Assembly: GCF_000205165.1 (NCBI RefSeq)
Contig: NZ_GL883837.1
Coordinates: 20,932-84,931 of the forward strand
Source: Paraprevotella xylaniphila YIT 11841
Lineage (GTDB): Bacteria; Bacteroidota; Bacteroidia; Bacteroidales; Bacteroidaceae
Direction of reading: 5' to 3'
DNA: 64,000 bases
Shown here piece by piece: positions 25,944 through 35,170 of this stretch. The position numbers and the translations under genes were made by a program. The first letter of the stretch is position 1. The number at the start of each line of letters is the position of its first letter. The notes below the pieces were generated by a model, which ran no database searches, had not been told where the DNA came from, and saw only the letters and a list, made by a program, of their open reading frames with translations.

Positions 25944-28358
25944 TTATTTCCTTATCATCTTCTTACCGTCCACGATGTACACACCACGTTGCGGCAAATA
26001 CGACCGCCAGTCCGTCCCGGGAGCATAAGTACCCACGTAACGCCCGTCCATGGTATAAACCGTAATCGGTTTGCCCTTCCCGTCGGACTTCATCCCAGAA
26101 ATGCCACTGGCATCATATTCTATATCGAAGTCCGACCATATCTTATGGGCCTCGAACAGTTCATGATTCAGGCCGCTCACCTTCAACGTCACCGCCTTCA
26201 AATCATCAATACCGCTAAACGTATTGTTTTTAACAGCCGGTGCATCTTGCGTATCGGTATAAGCCGTATAATCAATGAGCTTCAGTCCAGTACAGTCGGC
26301 AAACGTGTAATTGTCGGCTACGAAACATGCCGGAAGTATCACCTCCTGCAAAGCCGCACAACCTTCGAACGCACCGACCGTGCTGCCCAACGACGTACAG
26401 CCGCTCAGGTCTGCTTTCTCTATGGCTGTTCCCTTGAAAGCCGCCTCGACGTCTGTTGCCCCAGTCAAGAGGCTCAGGTCGATATCCCTCAATGCTGTAC
26501 AGCCCTCGAAAGCCTTATTCAGTTTCGTGAAATGTCCCGCCTCTTCTGCTGTTGGCATTATCACTTTCTCCAATGCCGTACAGTTATTAAAGATACCATA
26601 TTCCTTAAGTCCCTGTCTCCAAAGTGGAGTATTCTCCGCAACCTTAATCCGGCTCATATCCAAGGTAACCAATGTGGCATTCGTCGTGACAAAAAGTCCT
26701 CCGTTATTCCCCAATGCCATAGAAAGCAGATTGAATGCATCGCTATCCCATTCTCCAGTCAACGTGACCGTCACGGCTTTCTTCAAGCTCGACGGGATAT
26801 CCGAAGCGTCCACTACGAAGTCCGTCACCTTCTCCGGTTCCGTGTTGTAGAGATTCAGTTCGCTCCAATCCTCGTCGGCCGAGAACAACTTATAGGACTC
26901 ATATTTCAAAGACAGGGTCACCGCCTTCAAGTCATCGATACCCATAAAGAAAGTCTTGCTCATCTCAGGTACTTCCGTCCCCTCGAAAGCCGTCCAGTCG
27001 ATGGCCTTCAGCGCGTTACAATAGGCAAAGGTATTTTTCCCCATGGGGAATTGCACCGGCAACACCACGGAAGCCAATGCCTCGCAAGATTCGAAAGCAT
27101 TGTCCACCGACACCAAAGCGGAAGAAGAAGACAGGTCTGCCTCCTCCAATGACGTACATCCTTGGAAGGCCATCTCCAACGAAGTCAATCCCGAACAACC
27201 GCCCAAATCTATGGTCTTCAAAGCGGTACAGTTTTGGAATGCCATCGTGAAATCCGTAAAATGGGCAGCCTCTTCCGCTGCGGGCATCACGACCTCTGCC
27301 AACACCTTGAAATTTCTGAATATGCCGTATCTGGAAAGCCCTTGCCAACAAAGCGACGTGCCTTCAACCACCTTTACCGCACTCATGTCTATTTTCTGTA
27401 ACACAGTATTCTCACTAGTCCCGAACGCAGGGTTGTCCATCAGGGCCATACACAACAGGTTGAAAGCACTGCTGTCCCATGTACCGGTCAACGTAATCAC
27501 AGTAGCCTTCTTCAATGAAGAGGGTATGTCCGAAGCATCCACCGTGAACTCCGTGGAAGGCTCCGGATTCAAATCCTCTAAGTTCAACTGGCTCCAAGAA
27601 GCGTCTGCCTTAAACAGCACATACTGCGGATGGTCCAGTTTTAACGTCACGCCCGAAAGCTCCACCCCGTCCCACATATCGGCATAAAAAACCGGCACTT
27701 CCACAGCCTGGCAAGCCGTCCAATCTATCTCCTGTAAAGCCGTACATCCGGAAAAGACCTTGGAAGCAGGGACGAACACGGCAGGCAACGTCACGTGAGT
27801 CAATGCCGTACAATTTTCAAAAGCCGAACTCCAGGCACTACTTTCCACCGCTGCCGTATTCGTGCCGAAATCCACCGTAGCCAGATGTTCACAACCATAA
27901 AAAGCATTATTGAACGTCTCCACATTCACACAGCCCGTAAGGTCCACTTTTTCCAACGCGCCGCAGTTCGCAAAAGCTTTCTCGAAAGACGTAAAATGAG
28001 CGGCTTCTTCAGCCACAGGCATCACCACCTCTTTCAAAGCCTTGCAACCGCTGAACACGCCATTGGAAGTAAAACCGGCACTCACATACAATGAGGTCCA
28101 GTCCGCAATAAACGCTTCACTGAGGTCAACCTTGGCCAATACGGTATTGGAGGCACCGATACCGTTCGTGCCCAAAGCCATCTTCAATTCCGAAAAATTC
28201 GAAGTTTCCCACGTACCCGTCAATTTCACAGCCTCCGCATCCCTTAACGAAGAGGGAATTTCGTCAGCCGGTACAATACGGGTATCTTGTGCGCCAAGTT
28301 GCAGCGCACAAGATACCATCAGCATAAAGGAAAATATTCCCCTATATAATCTTTTCAT
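25944..28358 (-). CDS. BspA-type leucine-rich repeat surface protein with three long repeats and T9SS-like CTD
   Basis: 804 residues. Signal peptide to LGAQ (about 24). Three tandem units of about 243 residues begin near residues 30, 274 and 517, each opening with DIPSSL...LTGTWDS and carrying BspA/TpLRR-like motifs (C.AL..VDLSGC, F.GC.AL..V.LP). The C-terminus ITVYTMDGRYVG...LPQRGVYIVDGKK resembles a type IX sorting domain. BspA-type repeats bind host or matrix proteins and other bacteria. It is the last gene of the SusC/D locus, 37 bp after the RCC1 gene. Its ligand is unknown. Confidence 0.85.
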   Translation of the reverse strand: MKRLYRGIFSFMLMVSCALQLGAQDTRIVPADEIPSSLRDAEAVKLTGTWETSNFSELKMALGTNGIGASNTVLAKVDLSEAFIADWTSLYVSAGFTSNGVFSGCKALKEVVMPVAEEAAHFTSFEKAFANCGALEKVDLTGCVNVETFNNAFYGCEHLATVDFGTNTAAVESSAWSSAFENCTALTHVTLPAVFVPASKVFSGCTALQEIDWTACQAVEVPVFYADMWDGVELSGVTLKLDHPQYVLFKADASWSQLNLEDLNPEPSTEFTVDASDIPSSLKKATVITLTGTWDSSAFNLLCMALMDNPAFGTSENTVLQKIDMSAVKVVEGTSLCWQGLSRYGIFRNFKVLAEVVMPAAEEAAHFTDFTMAFQNCTALKTIDLGGCSGLTSLEMAFQGCTSLEEADLSSSSALVSVDNAFESCEALASVVLPVQFPMGKNTFAYCNALKAIDWTAFEGTEVPEMSKTFFMGIDDLKAVTLSLKYESYKLFSADEDWSELNLYNTEPEKVTDFVVDASDIPSSLKKAVTVTLTGEWDSDAFNLLSMALGNNGGLFVTTNATLVTLDMSRIKVAENTPLWRQGLKEYGIFNNCTALEKVIMPTAEEAGHFTKLNKAFEGCTALRDIDLSLLTGATDVEAAFKGTAIEKADLSGCTSLGSTVGAFEGCAALQEVILPACFVADNYTFADCTGLKLIDYTAYTDTQDAPAVKNNTFSGIDDLKAVTLKVSGLNHELFEAHKIWSDFDIEYDASGISGMKSDGKGKPITVYTMDGRYVGTYAPGTDWRSYLPQRGVYIVDGKKMIRK
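26110..28271 (-). repeat. Three tandem about 730-bp coding repeats
   Basis: Internal repeats of the BspA-type gene, starting on the minus strand near 28271, 27539 and 26810, so the period is about 730 bp (243-244 codons). Each begins with a D-IPSSL coding block. The units have diverged in DNA but keep length and motif order. Confidence 0.75.
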
Positions 28359-28395
28359 GGCCTTTTCATTTTAAAGTCAAAGACTTCCTAAGATT

Positions 28396-29901
28396 TTATT
28401 TCACCATGAATTTGTAAGTCACAGTTGCCCCGTCTATCATAAAACGTGCCACATGGACTCCGGCTGACAAGGCAGACACGTTCCAAGAAGAAGACGAAGC
28501 CGGAAGAATCATCACTGCAGTACCGTTCATGTCATATACCGTAGCAGAAGTCAGACGACCCGAAGTCCGTAAGGTCAGAAACTCCCCGTCAAAAGCCACA
28601 ACTGCGTCAGCTTTGGCTTTCACATCAGCTACAGACATTTCGATTTCGTCCTGCGGACAGTTGATGACGATGGGCTTCAGTTTATAGGCCACTTGCAACT
28701 GGTCATTCGGGGTTTCATCGCCCAATTGTCCTCCACGGTTGCATCCCCAACCCCAAATATCTCCGTCCGTCGTCAGCATTACCGTATAATTCTGTCCACT
28801 TGACATTCCCGCAAATTTCAGACTGGATTTCAAAGAAGGATGAACCGGAACTTTTGCGAAAGGAATGTCCTTGTTTCCGTTGCCCAAACCTTTTCCATCA
28901 CCCAATGCGCCGTCTGTATTTGAACCCAACATCCAGACTTTCTCGATAACACCGTCCGTTCCTGTGGCCACGCTCAACGTATTCTCACAACCGGATATGG
29001 TAAGAACCTTACCTTCAATGGACGTTACATGCGTAGGTGCCGTTATCTGCGGCACCGTCACCACCTCCACCGGATTACCTTCCGCTGTAGTCTCTTCTTC
29101 CGTCGGAGTATTGAATCCTAATAAATTATTGGCATTATCTCCCCAAGCCCACAACGTACCATCTTTCTTTACGGCATAGGCACGGAAATCTATCACAACA
29201 ACTTGCTCCCAGTCTGTCTCGCTACCCAAACGGACCGGTGACAGTTGTTTACCTTCATGACCGAATAATTCACTATACATATTGAATCCCCAGCCCCACA
29301 ATGAGCCATCGGTCTTCAAAGCCAATACGGATGAACAACCGGCAGCAACCTGTTTCCAGTCCATATCAGCCCCCACTTGCACCGGTGCCGTCTGTGCCTG
29401 TATATTGCCAATGCCCAGTTGCCCGGCCGAATTTTCACCCCACGCCCATAACGTACCATTCGTTTTGATAGCAAAACCACTATACCCCCAAAAACGAGAA
29501 CAAGCCATATCGGCCCAATCGTTATCCGTGCCGATACGTGTCAAGACTTTATGGTCGATACCATCGTTTGTCCCCTGCACGCCGCTCTCATGAGTTCCAG
29601 CCGCCCACAAAGAACCATCTTCAGCCAAAAAGAAGCCGTATGCTTTCCCGCCAACGGCCTTTTTCCATACGCGGTTTCCATCTGCCAACGTCGGAGTGGC
29701 CGTACGTTCCGATACGCCATTTCCGCCCTGCCCCTTCTCGTTCCATCCCCAGGACCATAACGACCCGTCGGAACGGATAGCGTATGTCGTCGCATCACCT
29801 GCCGTTACAAACTTCCACGTATAATCCTCGGCATTTACCGCCGCCGTTCCGGCGAACAATGCACAAGCGGCAATCGCCCACATTTTAGTAAACTTTTTCA
29901 T
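28396..29901 (-). CDS. RCC1-type beta-propeller surface protein with T9SS-like CTD
   Basis: 501 residues. Signal peptide to VNA (about 24). At least six RCC1/BLIP-II-style blades are visible by the DGSLWSWG, NGTLWAWGENSAGQLG and DGDIWGWGCNRGGQLG motifs. A C-terminal domain of about 70 residues (ATVYDMNGTAVMIL...LSAGVHVARFMIDG) is type A sorting-like. RCC1 propellers are protein-binding; BLIP-II of this fold inhibits beta-lactamases. It is 31 bp after the 465-residue protein and 37 bp before the BspA-type gene. Likely a surface binding protein of the locus. Confidence 0.83.
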   Translation of the reverse strand: MKKFTKMWAIAACALFAGTAAVNAEDYTWKFVTAGDATTYAIRSDGSLWSWGWNEKGQGGNGVSERTATPTLADGNRVWKKAVGGKAYGFFLAEDGSLWAAGTHESGVQGTNDGIDHKVLTRIGTDNDWADMACSRFWGYSGFAIKTNGTLWAWGENSAGQLGIGNIQAQTAPVQVGADMDWKQVAAGCSSVLALKTDGSLWGWGFNMYSELFGHEGKQLSPVRLGSETDWEQVVVIDFRAYAVKKDGTLWAWGDNANNLLGFNTPTEEETTAEGNPVEVVTVPQITAPTHVTSIEGKVLTISGCENTLSVATGTDGVIEKVWMLGSNTDGALGDGKGLGNGNKDIPFAKVPVHPSLKSSLKFAGMSSGQNYTVMLTTDGDIWGWGCNRGGQLGDETPNDQLQVAYKLKPIVINCPQDEIEMSVADVKAKADAVVAFDGEFLTLRTSGRLTSATVYDMNGTAVMILPASSSSWNVSALSAGVHVARFMIDGATVTYKFMVK

Positions 29902-29932
29902 TTTCTCTCCAATTTAATATTAAACATAAACA

Positions 29933-31330
29933 TTACTCGTTACACAACAATTTGGCTGCGCCGGATACTTTACCGCCTTTCATAAAACGTACCAGATAGA
30001 TACCTTTGGCCAAATGGGCACGCACATCGGCTTGTCCGCCGTCCAACGCAGCGTTCACGACTTTCTCGCCTCCTACATTGTACACCACGGCTTGTTCCGC
30101 ACCTTCCGAACTGAGCGACAAGACACCGTCCTTATATTGGGCGTGTGCCGGTTGCAAAGCTTCCACGCCTTGAATGCCCACACCTTCTTCCGTATGGGTG
30201 TCTATCACCGGACAAATCATGAAAGACTCGCCAAGCTGACCGCCGTAATAATTAATCGGACGAAGGTAATCATCCTCACCTTTCAAGCGGCAGTATGAAT
30301 TGTGTGCCAACAGGTTACCGGCCATAGACTCATCCATCTCCACCGGCTTCACATCAATGTACAAGCGGAAATTTTCTTTGGACGGATCCGTTCCGAACCC
30401 TTCTATCGTCACCAAGAAGAAAGGCTTATCGGAAATCTTCAACGGTTCGGACAATTTAAATTCAGCCACGGCGGCCTTTTTCAGTTTCGTATCCGTTGTC
30501 TCTTTGATATCATCCATAGATAACGTAACGGCCTCCAAAGGCAAGCCCATCAACTGAATGCTGTTTTCTCCCGTCAATGGATACCAGATTTGCATCAGCA
30601 ATTCCGCCCCCTCCTCATGTTTGGGCACTTCCGGCAGATAAGCCCGTACGCTGGTAATGGAAGCTTCAGGATGGGCAATCATGAACAAATTACCATACCC
30701 CACCAGATTCAAGCTGTTGGTTCCTCCTAAATATCCTGTTCCTTCTTGTCCGAACGGACGTTGGCCGATTACAGCCGTCGTGGCCGGATCTTTGGCATCC
30801 GTACCCAATCGCAACATATTGGAAGTACAAATTTCTCCCTTTCCTCCGACTTTAAGTTTACCGGGTGCCGTATAAGTATAGGTCTGCCCTGCTCCGTCCT
30901 TCACCGTCATGGTCGGGAAATCGTAGATACCGGACGTATTGTAAACCGCATCGGCATCCTGTGTTTCCAACTCCGTGGCATCCGCACCGGGAATAAACCA
31001 ATGATAGTCTACAGCCTGCACGGAAGAATTGTCGATATAAGACACGGTTTCCCCCATCGGTGCCCACATATAAGCATCCCGGTTAATGACCTTATTAAAG
31101 GACAGGAAGTTACAACAGGCATTGTCATCCTGACCAATCATCCCCAGATTACGCAAACCGACCGGATAGCTATACTCAGCCCCCTCGGCATCCCGCGCCA
31201 AAGCACGCTTTGCCACCGGGGCATTTTCCGGTTCTGCCACGATGGCACGGGTCTTATAATCCACTTGAGCCGAAGCCGGAACAGCCAGCATTCCAGTCAA
31301 AGCCCATAATACAAATGTTTGTTTCTTCAT
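29933..31330 (-). CDS. Secreted beta-rich protein with T9SS-like CTD, family not recognised
   Basis: 465 residues. Signal peptide MKKQTFVLWALTGMLAVPASAQ. The middle region has a PKD-like segment (VDYHWFIPGADATELE...GIYDFPTMTVKDGAGQTY by pattern) and a later beta-sandwich. The C-terminus EQAVVYNVGGEKVV...LAKGIYLVRFMKGGK is typical of type A sorting domains. No enzyme motif was recognised. Position after the DUF4302 gene (24 bp) marks it as a locus-specific surface protein, probably ligand binding. Confidence 0.68.
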   Translation of the reverse strand: MKKQTFVLWALTGMLAVPASAQVDYKTRAIVAEPENAPVAKRALARDAEGAEYSYPVGLRNLGMIGQDDNACCNFLSFNKVINRDAYMWAPMGETVSYIDNSSVQAVDYHWFIPGADATELETQDADAVYNTSGIYDFPTMTVKDGAGQTYTYTAPGKLKVGGKGEICTSNMLRLGTDAKDPATTAVIGQRPFGQEGTGYLGGTNSLNLVGYGNLFMIAHPEASITSVRAYLPEVPKHEEGAELLMQIWYPLTGENSIQLMGLPLEAVTLSMDDIKETTDTKLKKAAVAEFKLSEPLKISDKPFFLVTIEGFGTDPSKENFRLYIDVKPVEMDESMAGNLLAHNSYCRLKGEDDYLRPINYYGGQLGESFMICPVIDTHTEEGVGIQGVEALQPAHAQYKDGVLSLSSEGAEQAVVYNVGGEKVVNAALDGGQADVRAHLAKGIYLVRFMKGGKVSGAAKLLCNE

Positions 31331-31354
31331 ATTTTTACTGATAAATTAAATTGA

Positions 31355-32719
31355 TTATTGCTTGATTAAGGTAGGAATCACCATTGCCGGTGAGGGCAAG
31401 CCCTGAGGTTCGAGCACCAACCACATTTTCGCATCCGAAGCCGACACGACATAGAACATCCCATTCCGGGATGCCACCGTCACGCCTTTGGAATCGAACA
31501 AAATGCCCTTGATTTTCTTACAATACATGTTCTTGTTCAATGTATTGGCCGGAGCACCGTTGCGGATACCTTCCACGAACTTCACTTCATCAGCATCCTT
31601 CACCTCATTCCGTTTCACGGTAAAATTCCCCCACTCGGGCAAACCGTATTGGTTGTTCACCACAAAACTCATGGAATTGAGTACGGCCTGCCCTTGCGTA
31701 CGACCAACTTCCGTCACATTCTCTTGCGTGTCCACCTGATATTTCAACGTATCCACCGTAGCCTCGGCATTGAAGAAAAACTCCGTACGCTGCCACTCCG
31801 GAAAATCTTTCGAGAATTGCAGCAACTGTAAAGTGGCCGCTGCACTCGCCCCTTTCATAAGGCAGTAAGGAGCTGCCAACAACTGTTCTACCGTCTGCCC
31901 CAGATTGAAGGGGCTGGAAGCCGCTTCTGCCAGTACCACATTACCATCCGACGTGACAAAGGTCTTCCGCGTGTTATCCCATTTCATTTCCGAAACAGTC
32001 ACCCCGGCAGCCACAACCGGCGAAGCAAAGCGAAAACCGTCTGCCGTAAAATCCACCGGCACATTGCGGGTTTGCTCGTCTGCCGTCATCACATCCAGAC
32101 TGCGCTTGTCGTTACCCAAGAACAACGTAGCGGCATCCTGTCCGCCCACCTGCAAGGTGTGGAAGAAAGTGATATCCTTCCCTCCGTCGATATCCAAGGC
32201 TGTTTCCAAACGGACATGCTGGATTTCTCCTTCGGCCGCCCGCGAAAGCTTGAAGTCATTTCCCGATTTGCGTCCCCGCACGTAAATCGTATCTTCCGTC
32301 ACCTGGCACACCACGAACTCGAACTCTCCGCCCTTGCCTGTCCCCAACGGGTACTCCGAAGGGTCAGCCAAGTCATGCAGTATGGAATAAGTATCGAATG
32401 AAAGTACCGGACCTTCGGCATTGGCTATTTTATAAGTCGATTCGGAAGTCTCCCCTTCGGCATTTTCCATCGTTACACGTCCGTCCTTAAAACGCATCAC
32501 GTAATTCACCATCGCACTGTTAGTCGGCGTATAATCGAAACGCCAACCGTACTCCGAACTCTGCAACATATTGTCGCACTCCGTGATGGCCGCCTCGATA
32601 CGCGATGTCGCATCCCGGTCGAATACGTCATCCACCTCATTCTTGCAACTGCCGAGCACACAGGCCGCCCAAACGACCGCCACCATCATGGCCCATCCAT
32701 GTTTTCTCATTTTCTTCAT
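31355..32719 (-). CDS. DUF4302 lipoprotein
   Basis: 454 residues; lipobox VLGSC (Cys25). The segment FDRDATSRIEAAITECDNML followed by YGWRFDY is diagnostic of DUF4302, a family found downstream of SusC/SusD pairs together with the zinc metallohydrolase lipoprotein. Likely a surface-exposed binding lipoprotein. It lies 15 bp after the metallohydrolase gene. Confidence 0.78.
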   Translation of the reverse strand: MKKMRKHGWAMMVAVVWAACVLGSCKNEVDDVFDRDATSRIEAAITECDNMLQSSEYGWRFDYTPTNSAMVNYVMRFKDGRVTMENAEGETSESTYKIANAEGPVLSFDTYSILHDLADPSEYPLGTGKGGEFEFVVCQVTEDTIYVRGRKSGNDFKLSRAAEGEIQHVRLETALDIDGGKDITFFHTLQVGGQDAATLFLGNDKRSLDVMTADEQTRNVPVDFTADGFRFASPVVAAGVTVSEMKWDNTRKTFVTSDGNVVLAEAASSPFNLGQTVEQLLAAPYCLMKGASAAATLQLLQFSKDFPEWQRTEFFFNAEATVDTLKYQVDTQENVTEVGRTQGQAVLNSMSFVVNNQYGLPEWGNFTVKRNEVKDADEVKFVEGIRNGAPANTLNKNMYCKKIKGILFDSKGVTVASRNGMFYVVSASDAKMWLVLEPQGLPSPAMVIPTLIKQ

Positions 32720-32734
32720 CGTTCAAGTCCTTAT

Positions 32735-33589
32735 TTAATTACGTACCGCAGCCTTGATTGCGGCCACCACCTCTTTCTGGAAATCCTTCATATTGACCCC
32801 CCAGTTATTTTTCATATAAGCCACCACGATGGCCTCTTTCTTACGCAAGGCCTCCACAGCCGCCGCATTCCCCGCACTCTCTATCATATTGTTCCAGTCC
32901 TCCGGAGAATTTGTCAACATGATAGACACCATCTCCGCAAAGTCCTCGTCCGCACTCGAAGAAGCATAGGCCGTGATGAACCCTTTGCTCCTCGCCGTCT
33001 CGTCGTTCATCTGCATCCATGAAGAAGAATAAGAGGGAGTGATTTTCTCGAACTCTGCATCATATTCTACATTCTGGTGCAAAATATGGGCAAACTCGTG
33101 GTGCATCACATGGGCATACGACTGAATCTGCTCCAACTCGAAGTTGAAATCATTCACCGAATACAATACAATCTGCCGTCCGCCTTCGGCCGTACCTTCC
33201 GTCGTACTTCCGTCATCGTTATAACTGGCACTCCCCACCAAAAGGAGCTGCTTGGGTATGTAAGAACGTAAAGTCTGTTGTCCGACTTCCGCCGTGTAGG
33301 TATCCATCCACACTTTCTCTATCATCTCCAAAAACGGTTCCACCTGGGATTCACGCGGCGGCACCAAATTTTTCCGCATGTCATCGGACGACACGTCGCC
33401 TTGGTTCCAACGATACACGACCTCTACATTGTATGGCACCGTATAATGGTCATAAATATACTTGTCCGTCTCGCTCAGCGCATTATAATCGAACTCCGGT
33501 ACATGTATATTCGACCCACCGAGGTCCTCCTTGTCGCAAGCCGTCAGGAAGGACAGGCACAATGCTGCAAATATGATAATCTTTTTCAT
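32735..33589 (-). CDS. Substrate-import-associated zinc metallohydrolase lipoprotein
   Basis: 284 residues from the chosen ATG at 33589, which gives a clean lipoprotein signal MKKIIIFAALCLSFLTAC; an in-frame ATG at 33622 would add 11 residues before it. The zinc motif HEFAH (H164, E165, H168) sits in AHVMHHEFAHILHQN, the gluzincin-type helix. Bacteroidetes members accompany SusC/SusD and are presumed to trim a peptide or glycopeptide substrate at the surface. It is the only hydrolase in this locus, pointing to a protein-like substrate (inference). Confidence 0.82.
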   Translation of the reverse strand: MKKIIIFAALCLSFLTACDKEDLGGSNIHVPEFDYNALSETDKYIYDHYTVPYNVEVVYRWNQGDVSSDDMRKNLVPPRESQVEPFLEMIEKVWMDTYTAEVGQQTLRSYIPKQLLLVGSASYNDDGSTTEGTAEGGRQIVLYSVNDFNFELEQIQSYAHVMHHEFAHILHQNVEYDAEFEKITPSYSSSWMQMNDETARSKGFITAYASSSADEDFAEMVSIMLTNSPEDWNNMIESAGNAAAVEALRKKEAIVVAYMKNNWGVNMKDFQKEVVAAIKAAVRN

Positions 33590-33628
33590 CTGTTCGCTTT
33601 TTTTAATTATAGTTACTACCAAAGTTCC

Positions 33629-35149
33629 TTACCGGGGATTAGGAGCTACCCCGTACGAAATGACTTCTTCCGGAATCTGCACGGCACGGCGAAGGTCGCG
33701 ACGTACCAACACATCGGTTGCCCCTGTCTGATAAGCTTCGTGGGTAATTTCAATGTCGAAACGCTTGATGTCGAACCAACGTCCGCCCTCCATCAACAGT
33801 TCCCTGCGACGGAAATCTACCGCACAGTTGACAAAAGCCATCTGCTTCCCACTCATCTGGTTCTCATAATAAGGATGCAACGGGGCAAACTTCTTGTAAT
33901 AAGTCTCCACCATCGAGGGGGTAACGGGTTGGGCTATCGAATCGTAGTTCTTTATCTTATTCGTCAAAAACAGTTCGATGTCCTCGCAAGCCTCATCGTA
34001 ACGTCCGGCCATGGCCAAAGCCTCGATGCGGTCGCACACTACCTCGTCGGTCGTGAAAAGGGGTTCCATCACGTAATACACACCACTGTTGGAGTTCACG
34101 CCGTCGCTCTTCAAATAGGGTTTCCACTTCATCATGGTCAAAGCCTCGCTAGACACATTATAAGCTTCGGCACGATAAGCCCACACTCCGTTCACCACAT
34201 TGTCATTTTGCTGGAACAGGGAATTGTTGACGGCCGTAGAATACCCGTAACGATAGAACGACTGATCCACGGCAAACTGAGATACGGTGGATGCCAACAG
34301 CAAGTTCGCACTCTCCTGCACCGAAGTATAGTTTTTCTCCCGGTTGGCTGTAGACATCTGGATATACTCGTTCCAATTGCGCAACGTCGGGTTATCTCCC
34401 AAAGCCTCGTCTGCCGCTTCGATAGCTTTCTGCCATTCTCCGACATACAGATAGAAACGGCAGGCAAAAGCCTGGGCCGCCTCACGAGTGAAATGGTATT
34501 TCGGCGTGTCGCCGTATGCCTTATTGGAAATCAGGGGCAAGCCTTCTTCCAAATCCTTGCGGATTCTGTCGTATGTATCTTTCACCGACACACGCTCGTA
34601 ATGCCCGAACACTTCTTTTTCCGGTTCCGTCACGTAAGCCACTCCCATATCGGTAGCGGCAAACGCAGGATTATAATGTTGCGCAAACACATTCACCAAC
34701 ATAAAATGATTGTAGGCCCGGCATAACAACGCCTCTCCTTTCTGTACGGAACAATCCACGCCTTTGGCCTCCAATTCTGCAATAGCTTCAAGTGCATGGT
34801 TGGCCGCCGCAATAGCCTGGTAACTGGCCATCCAGAAATAATTCGGGCTGTCCTGATATGTCATGTCGATGTCCTCCCAATAGAACGCCTGACGATTGGC
34901 CCGATTCCATTCGGGTTGCACATAAGGATCAAGCGTATTGCCCCGGTCAGTCACATTGTCCGACATGGACTCGGTGAAAAAGACACAGTTGGCATCGGGA
35001 TAGGCAGAAACCAACAACTCCGATACAGCCTCGGGCGTGTCGATGACCGTACGGTTGTCGGGCACCTCGTCCAAAAAGTCGTTGCAGGCCGTAGAAAGCA
35101 AACCGGCACAAAACGCAGCTACATAGCACGATATATATTTATTTCTCAT
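33629..35149 (-). CDS. RagB/SusD family nutrient-binding outer-membrane lipoprotein
   Basis: 506 residues; lipobox LLSTAC (Cys22) followed by NDFLDEVPDNRTVIDTPEAV, the classic SusD opening. TPR-like helices (HALEAIAELEAKGVDCSV; EALLCRAYNHFMLVNVFAQH) and the C-terminal FRRRELLMEGGRWFDIKRF motif are present. SusD caps the SusC barrel and captures the ligand. It lies 21 bp after the susC-like gene. The frame is intact although its partner gene is interrupted. Confidence 0.93.
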   Translation of the reverse strand: MRNKYISCYVAAFCAGLLSTACNDFLDEVPDNRTVIDTPEAVSELLVSAYPDANCVFFTESMSDNVTDRGNTLDPYVQPEWNRANRQAFYWEDIDMTYQDSPNYFWMASYQAIAAANHALEAIAELEAKGVDCSVQKGEALLCRAYNHFMLVNVFAQHYNPAFAATDMGVAYVTEPEKEVFGHYERVSVKDTYDRIRKDLEEGLPLISNKAYGDTPKYHFTREAAQAFACRFYLYVGEWQKAIEAADEALGDNPTLRNWNEYIQMSTANREKNYTSVQESANLLLASTVSQFAVDQSFYRYGYSTAVNNSLFQQNDNVVNGVWAYRAEAYNVSSEALTMMKWKPYLKSDGVNSNSGVYYVMEPLFTTDEVVCDRIEALAMAGRYDEACEDIELFLTNKIKNYDSIAQPVTPSMVETYYKKFAPLHPYYENQMSGKQMAFVNCAVDFRRRELLMEGGRWFDIKRFDIEITHEAYQTGATDVLVRRDLRRAVQIPEEVISYGVAPNPR

Positions 35150-35170
35150 TTTCTTCTGTCTTGCAAATCA

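Noticed and set aside
33278..34726. A 482-codon open frame antisense to the SusD gene
   Set aside because: The SusD frame carries clear family motifs; the opposite frame is low-complexity and motif-free.
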